From: Desulfobacterales bacterium
GTDB lineage: Bacteria; Desulfobacterota; Desulfobacteria; Desulfobacterales; JANQIE01
Direction of reading: 5' to 3'
Length of the DNA stretch: 60,750 nucleotides
Assembly (NCBI GenBank): GCA_028282295.1
Contig: JANQIE010000260.1
Span: 1-60,750 of the forward strand
The notes below the pieces were generated by a model. It had not been told where the DNA came from. It was given only the letters and a program-made list of their open reading frames with translations, and searched no databases. Below are positions 56,988 through 60,750 of the stretch, one piece after another (within the stretch, counting starts at the first letter, position 1; every line of letters begins with the position of its first letter). The translations under genes were made by a program, and so were the position numbers.

Positions 56988-57902
56988 ATGTCCAAATCGA
57001 ATCGGTTATCCTCTGACGACACATACAAATCGGGTTACGTCGCCGTGGTTGGGGCGCCCAACGCAGGCAAATCGACCTTGTTGAACCGCCTGCTGGGCGA
57101 AAAAATCTCGATTACCTCCAAAAAACCGCAAACCACGCGTAATCGCATCCTCGGTGTGATGCATCGCCCCGGTTCCCAGATCATCTTCATCGATACCCCT
57201 GGCGTGCACAAAGCCAACAACCCGTTGAACGAACGAATCGTGGGGGTTGCCCTGGGGGCCCTGGCCGACGTGGATGTTATCCTGGCCATGGTGGATGTGG
57301 ACCACCCGGATTCAGAAGGGGAGAAAGTCCTGCTCGATGCCCTGCGCAAGCAAACCAAACCCGTAGTGCTGGCCCTGAACAAAATCGATCGCATTGCAAA
57401 GCCCGAAATTCTGCGTTTCATTGAGCATTGGTCAACGGCCTTTCCATTTAAAGCCGTGGTGCCGATATCCGCCTTGCGGGACATCCAGATAGATACCCTT
57501 ATTGTCAAAATGGAAGAAATCCTGGCACCGGGTCCACCGTTTTTTCCGCCCGACACACTCACGGATATCACCGAACGGTTTCTGGCCGGTGAGATGATTC
57601 GCGAAAAAGTGTTTCGGTTGACCGGTCAGGAGATCCCCTATGCCTGCGCCGTGACGGTTGAAACGTTCAAGGAGCAAAAGCAAGGCAAGCTCATCACCAT
57701 CGACGCCACCATCCACCTGGAACGATCGTCGCAAAAAGGAATCGTGATCGGCAAAGGAGGCCAAAAACTCAAACAAATCGGTGAGGCGGCCCGCCGGGAA
57801 ATCGAACGCATGACCGGCACCCAGGTTTTTCTCAAATTGTTTGTGCGCATCGAGAAAAACTGGCGCAAAGATACCAAGGCGCTGCGCAAGTTCGGATACT
57901 AA
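56988..57902 (+). CDS. era: GTPase Era
   Basis: A 304-residue GTPase with a C-terminal KH RNA-binding domain, which binds 16S rRNA during small-subunit assembly. G1 is GAPNAGKSTLLN, followed by PQTTRNRILGV, DTPGVHKANN and LNKIDR. The KH part has IVIGKGGQKLKQIGEAARREIE. It starts four bases after engB. The next start codon follows its stop directly. Confidence 0.96.
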   Translation: MSKSNRLSSDDTYKSGYVAVVGAPNAGKSTLLNRLLGEKISITSKKPQTTRNRILGVMHRPGSQIIFIDTPGVHKANNPLNERIVGVALGALADVDVILAMVDVDHPDSEGEKVLLDALRKQTKPVVLALNKIDRIAKPEILRFIEHWSTAFPFKAVVPISALRDIQIDTLIVKMEEILAPGPPFFPPDTLTDITERFLAGEMIREKVFRLTGQEIPYACAVTVETFKEQKQGKLITIDATIHLERSSQKGIVIGKGGQKLKQIGEAARREIERMTGTQVFLKLFVRIEKNWRKDTKALRKFGY

Positions 57903-58724
57903 ATGATCCTTTCGTTTCATCCCTTGTTCGAAGGCGATGAAAACCGCCTGTGCGCCGGCCGTGAGCCGGACAAGTCGGACCGGGCGGCCATTCAACGAGC
58001 CCAGGTGGTCATTTTGCCGCAAGGGTGCAAGGAAGCCTTATACATCCAGGCCCGTCTTAACTGCACCCGTGTGTTTCCCAATTATGATGTCCGCTTTCTT
58101 TTCCCCGGAAAAATCGGACAAATCAGTCTTTTTCGACGCTATGGGGTCCATATCCCACCTAGTCGAGAATTCGATTCAGTGCGCGAATACCAACGGTGCG
58201 GGCAGACGGAAACGTTCAACTATCCGATGGTATTTAAATTTGATTGGGGCGGGGAAGGCGAAACGGTCCATTTGGTGGCGAATCCTGAGCAGCTCGATCA
58301 AATGCTGACCACTGCCCGCAGCTACGAAAAAACCGGACAGCGCGGTTTTGTAATCCAGCGCTACATTCCCCATCACCAGCGGACACTCAGGGTGGTTGTC
58401 ATCGGCGATACCATCGAGTCATATTGGCGTTGTCAGGACAACGACACCTTCGGGACCAGTTTGGTCGATGGGGCGCGGATTGATCATGATGCCGCGCCGC
58501 AACTACAGCGACGCGGCCAGGAAGCTGTTCAAGCCCTGTGCCGTCGCACCGGCATCAACCTGGCGGGATTCGACTTGCTGTTTGACGTCAACGACCCGGC
58601 GCAAACCCCGATTTTTCTGGAAATCAATTATTTTTTTGGCCGGCAGGGACTTGGAGGGGCTGAGCGTTACTATAAACTTTTACACGCGGCAATTTCCCGC
58701 TGGCTAGCGTCCATCCGGAAATAG
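57903..58724 (+). CDS. ATP-grasp domain protein (RimK-like)
   Basis: A 273-residue protein with ATP-grasp features: YPMVFKFDWGGEGE, FVIQRYIPHHQRTLRVVVIGD, and the metal-binding end IFLEINYFFGRQGLGG. The substrate is unknown, with RimK-type glutamate ligases the nearest resemblance. It starts directly after the era stop. The last residues LASIRK and the TAG stop are encoded by a family A repeat arm, so the original C-terminus was probably replaced. Confidence 0.75.
   Translation: MILSFHPLFEGDENRLCAGREPDKSDRAAIQRAQVVILPQGCKEALYIQARLNCTRVFPNYDVRFLFPGKIGQISLFRRYGVHIPPSREFDSVREYQRCGQTETFNYPMVFKFDWGGEGETVHLVANPEQLDQMLTTARSYEKTGQRGFVIQRYIPHHQRTLRVVVIGDTIESYWRCQDNDTFGTSLVDGARIDHDAAPQLQRRGQEAVQALCRRTGINLAGFDLLFDVNDPAQTPIFLEINYFFGRQGLGGAERYYKLLHAAISRWLASIRK
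58709..58724. repeat. Family A arm forming a gene's last codons
   Basis: GTCCATCCGGAAATAG at 58709-58724 equals the family A arm and is read in frame as the end of the ATP-grasp gene, including its TAG stop. The HNH gene begins four bases later. Confidence 0.75.
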
Positions 58725-58728
58725 CATC

Positions 58729-59043
58729 ATGCCTAAAAAAAAACCGCAACCGTTTGCCTACGATCTGGAACAAACCGACATTAACCGTCAGCGCACCAAA
58801 GCACGGGAGCTGAGGCAATCCCAGTGGTGGAAACGCCGTTTGGCTAAAGGGCGCTGTCATTATTGCGGGCACACCTTTGCCCCCAAGGCGTTGACCATGG
58901 ACCACATCGTACCGGTCTCACGCGGGGGGCAAACCACCAAGGGCAACGTGGTACCCTGTTGCAAGCAGTGCAACACGCAAAAAAAACAACTCCTGCCCAT
59001 CGAGTGGGAACAGTACCTTGAGCGGGTGCGCGCCGATGATTGA
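58729..59043 (+). CDS. HNH endonuclease-like protein
   Basis: A 104-residue protein with a compact HNH/zinc module: RCHYCGHTFAPKALTMDHIVP, GGQTTKGNVVP and CCKQCNTQKKQLLP. The first His follows LTMDH, and two CxxC pairs bind the structural zinc. The basic N-terminus may contact DNA. It is not linked to a mobile element or toxin here. The start is ATG at 58729, just after the family A arm. Confidence 0.85.
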   Translation: MPKKKPQPFAYDLEQTDINRQRTKARELRQSQWWKRRLAKGRCHYCGHTFAPKALTMDHIVPVSRGGQTTKGNVVPCCKQCNTQKKQLLPIEWEQYLERVRADD

Positions 59044-59089
59044 GGCAACAGTTTCTTAAAACCGGTACAATAGCCTTGCCACCTGCTGA

Positions 59090-59884
59090 CTAGTAGTAGG
59101 GTTCAGCATCGATCTGCAAGGCGTCTGTGGCGACCAACGGTTCGACCAGTGCGCGCACCTTGGTCACAATGGTGTCGGTTTGATCTTCCGGGGCTTTCAA
59201 GCCGATCCTGACACGACCCTGCACGGCGGTAACCACGGCGTTGGGAAAATCGAACAAAGCGTTTTGAACACTAGCCGCCAAAGCCATATCGTCGAGCCGC
59301 CGACGCGATTCGGCAGTGGCCTGAAACACGGCCAGGCGCGAAGCAGTCGCCAACATATCCACCACGTCGTCCACCGACAGGCGACCGACCTTTACCACCA
59401 TATGATAGATACTCGGCTCCCAGATATCGACACCGTACAAAAACAGGCACCACTTGCGGCGCTCTTCATCATCCTTTTTTAAAATATAGCGGGCATCATT
59501 GGCGCCAATGCCTTCACGGCGCCTCTCCTCCTGGACACGGTCTTCCAGATCCGCAACAACCCGGACCTTGAGCACGTGGGCCACATTATCGAGAAAATGG
59601 TGGCCGGCCAACCCGTGATACACCACATTGTCCTGACAAAAACGAGCCAGCAAGGCGGCGCGAATTGCGGTTGTGAACCGCTCCTTGCCGTTGGAAAACC
59701 GTTCCAAAACTGAAAACGCGTCATGAAGCCCGCGCACCAGTTTGATTTCCGGCAAATGAAATTCACCCAGATCAGCCAGAATGCTGTCCCGTGAGATGCA
59801 GGCGTAATTTAGTTTGTGGGCCAGCTTTTCAGCCACGGCCTTGGCGCGATTATAGCTGCCGCGAGATATGGTGATAATCGGCAT
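59090..59884 (-). CDS. Cytidylate-kinase-like protein with BON-like C-terminus
   Basis: A 264-residue protein of the AAK/cytidylate-kinase-like family. It starts PIITISRGSYNRAKAVAEKLA, followed by LNYACISRDSIL and VVYHGLAGHHFLDNVAHVLKVR. A C-terminal segment of about 70 residues (VQNALFDFPNAVVTAVQGRVRIGL) resembles a BON-type fold. The substrate is unknown and the classical GxGKGT loop is altered. I chose ATG at 59884, after AAAGGATCC; the frame remains open to 60094 but that extension reads through a family A repeat. Confidence 0.75.
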   Translation of the reverse strand: MPIITISRGSYNRAKAVAEKLAHKLNYACISRDSILADLGEFHLPEIKLVRGLHDAFSVLERFSNGKERFTTAIRAALLARFCQDNVVYHGLAGHHFLDNVAHVLKVRVVADLEDRVQEERRREGIGANDARYILKKDDEERRKWCLFLYGVDIWEPSIYHMVVKVGRLSVDDVVDMLATASRLAVFQATAESRRRLDDMALAASVQNALFDFPNAVVTAVQGRVRIGLKAPEDQTDTIVTKVRALVEPLVATDALQIDAEPYY

Positions 59885-59922
59885 GGTGGGATCCTTTCGT
59901 CGGAAGCGGTTTGGATCAGTGA

Positions 59923-59980
59923 GTGCCCATCCGGAAAATAGCAGCTTTTGGTTCAAAGATGCTATTTTCCGGATGGACAC
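59923..59980. repeat. Family A repeat, arms only
   Basis: GTGCCCATCCGGAAAATAGCA (59923-59943) and TGCTATTTTCCGGATGGACAC (59960-59980) form a 21-bp near-perfect hairpin. The centre seen in the complete copy is missing. It lies upstream of the cytidylate-kinase-like gene. Confidence 0.8.
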
Positions 59981-60037
59981 CAGCCAGGTGATAATGAGCG
60001 CCATAATAACTGAAAATAACACCAAATGCAAAAAAAT

Positions 60038-60065
60038 GGGCGGCTCATGAGGGGGTGAGCCGCCC
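60038..60065 (-). terminator. Intrinsic terminator on the minus strand
   Basis: GGGCGGCTCA (60038-60047) and TGAGCCGCCC (60056-60065) form a 10-bp GC-rich stem. On the minus strand ATTTTTTT follows directly, a textbook intrinsic terminator. No minus-strand gene was recognised upstream of it, so it may end a small RNA or a gene whose start lies past the window. Confidence 0.75.
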
Positions 60066-60143
60066 GGAATAAGGAGGAGAGTATGAAAGTGCATCTTCTT
60101 TTACACTTCAAAAGTTAAGAGACACTTTGGTCTGGAGGGTTAC

Positions 60144-60233
60144 ATGCGCATGGGGCTCAACAGCATCGCTGCCGGGCCAAGCCATGAAATAACAGGTGGC
60201 GGCTGGTATGGGCCTGTAATCGTTAAAAATTAG
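60144..60233 (+). CDS. Possible 29-residue peptide
   Basis: An ATG with GGAGGG at good spacing opens a frame ending PSHEITGGGWYGPVIVKN. An 11-residue frame (60083-60118, MKVHLLLHFKS) with AAGGAGGAG lies just before it. The two could form a peptide pair or a leader plus peptide. The evidence is only the ribosome sites, and it competes with the minus-strand RNA reading. Confidence 0.2.
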   Translation: MRMGLNSIAAGPSHEITGGGWYGPVIVKN

Positions 60234-60303
60234 GAATTAATAACTAAACGTTGTGGGTGGAGATCATTTTTAATACTTGCGTCTGAGCGGTGATTGAACT
60301 TTA

Positions 60304-60492
60304 ATGCGTAAAAATTCTGACCAACCCTTTTTTCCGGATATCGAGCCAAATATCGAAAAAGATCATATCCAGGCGGTGCGGTTCGAACCGGATTATATCA
60401 GCTGCACCGGCTACAGGTGCGGTATCAAAGAACTCGACGTGGAAAAGGTGCCATGCAGGCCGTTACCGTTAAATCCCAAGTTGACATTCTGA
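60304..60492 (+). CDS. Hypothetical 62-residue protein
   Basis: An acidic/aromatic N-terminus (MRKNSDQPFFPDIEPNIEKD) is followed by a Cys pair (SCTGYRCG). No family was recognised and the ribosome site is weak. It may be a remnant. The rest of the window (60493-60750) has no supported gene; an open minus-strand frame at 60411-60722 looks non-coding. Confidence 0.25.
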   Translation: MRKNSDQPFFPDIEPNIEKDHIQAVRFEPDYISCTGYRCGIKELDVEKVPCRPLPLNPKLTF

Positions 60493-60750
60493 GCAATGCC
60501 ATCACATGCCGGCGACCGGTAACGGCTTGGTATTTTGCCGCCGCCAAACCACCGGCAGCACGCGAACCACGGGCCGACAGATGGTCTTGTCTTTTTCAGT
60601 ACTTTAAAACGGTTTTCACCCCAACGTTGCATAAAAAACATGGCAAAGAGGGGGTAAGTCGCTGATATGTGGTACTGTATCAGAAAACGAAACCCTATCG
60701 ACAGATCAAACCCCAGGTGCATTCAAAGGATGGGGTCGATTTTGCCATAT

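Larger units (their letters stand above)
60038..60240 (-). ncRNA. Candidate small RNA with anti-Shine-Dalgarno motifs
   Basis: The minus strand here shows a hairpin near 60153-60178 (CAGCgatGCTG core with flanking G-T pairs), C-rich unpaired stretches ACCCTCC (60133-60139) and CTCTCCTCCTTATT (60069-60082), and the terminator at 60038-60065. G-T pairs on this strand would be A-C mismatches on the other, which favours a minus-strand RNA. The alternative is a plus-strand pair of tiny ORFs (60083-60118 and 60144-60233), because the same C-rich stretches read as AGGAGG-type ribosome sites on the plus strand. Confidence 0.35.

Noticed and set aside
59885-60094. N-terminal extension of the cytidylate-kinase-like frame
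   Set aside because: The extra residues come from reading through a family A repeat; the ATG at 59884 has a ribosome site and matches the family start.
60411-60722. A 103-codon minus-strand frame near the window end
   Set aside because: No domain, no ribosome site and an unlikely composition; the terminator downstream of it does not by itself make it a gene.

Overview
The window reads as a chromosomal segment of a Desulfobacterota (Deltaproteobacteria) bacterium, probably a sulfate-reducer relative in the Desulfobacterales. This is inferred from gene content and order: ispG-proS-relA/spoT with a short type-3 ProS; a sirC-like/ccsB-like/hemA cluster; a GEGP-type diheme cytochrome; a TAXI-TRAP transporter; and a large chemotaxis operon containing CheD, CheX and an HDOD protein. 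Gene density is high. No tRNA, rRNA, CRISPR array, phage or intact insertion sequence was recognised by eye.

Layout. 177-5265 (minus): ispG, proS, relA/spoT. 5533-8575 (plus): a small protein built of two CQLG-ending modules, an MltF-like lytic transglycosylase, a hypothetical protein and a FeeM-like N-acyltransferase. 8844-11092: a free periplasmic Cache/PDC protein followed by a methyl-accepting chemotaxis protein. 11283-14842: a compact redox module (Tat-exported ModA-like binding protein, NapH-like membrane polyferredoxin, MauE/DoxX protein, exported rhodanese, C_GCAxxG_C_C protein) behind a structured leader. 14969-20672 (minus): cheA-cheD-HDOD-cheY-cheX-cheB, with cheR apart at 22469-23302. 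20832-26083: an FAD dehydrogenase, an amidohydrolase, trmL, a 53-residue zinc-ribbon gene and a response regulator. 26814-29402: clpB. 29526-30076: a decayed nucleotidyltransferase locus. 30115-33808 (minus): an ion transporter, an IF-2B-family protein and a diheme cytochrome, apparently one operon. 34425-43280 (plus): DHH phosphoesterase, MBL hydrolase, siroheme/haem and cytochrome biogenesis genes, fabD, a dksA-type gene, a PHP gene, rnc and a radical SAM gene. 43480-46209: a second, large MCP. 46328-50775 (minus): TAXI-TRAP permease and binding protein, then an orphan amino-acid-type binding protein. 51360-53765 (minus): PBP1A. 53978-59043 (plus): hisI, hisG, an aminotransferase, engB, era, an ATP-grasp gene and an HNH gene. 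59090-59884 (minus): a cytidylate-kinase-like protein. The last 0.8 kb holds a hairpin terminator and either a small RNA or tiny ORFs.

Small palindromic repeats run through the window. Family A (core GTCCATCCGGAAATAG) has one complete copy of about 150 bp with long terminal inverted repeats. Family B (core GCATAAAATG...GCGCGAGCCC) has one copy with 36-bp inverted ends. Copies sit at the 3' ends of genes, and in four cases a repeat supplies the stop codon of the adjacent reading frame.

The best candidates for an undescribed system are the five-gene redox module with its three-way-junction leader, the stop-codon-donating repeat families, and the terminal region with a minus-strand terminator. 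All functions were assigned by reading motifs; no database search was possible.
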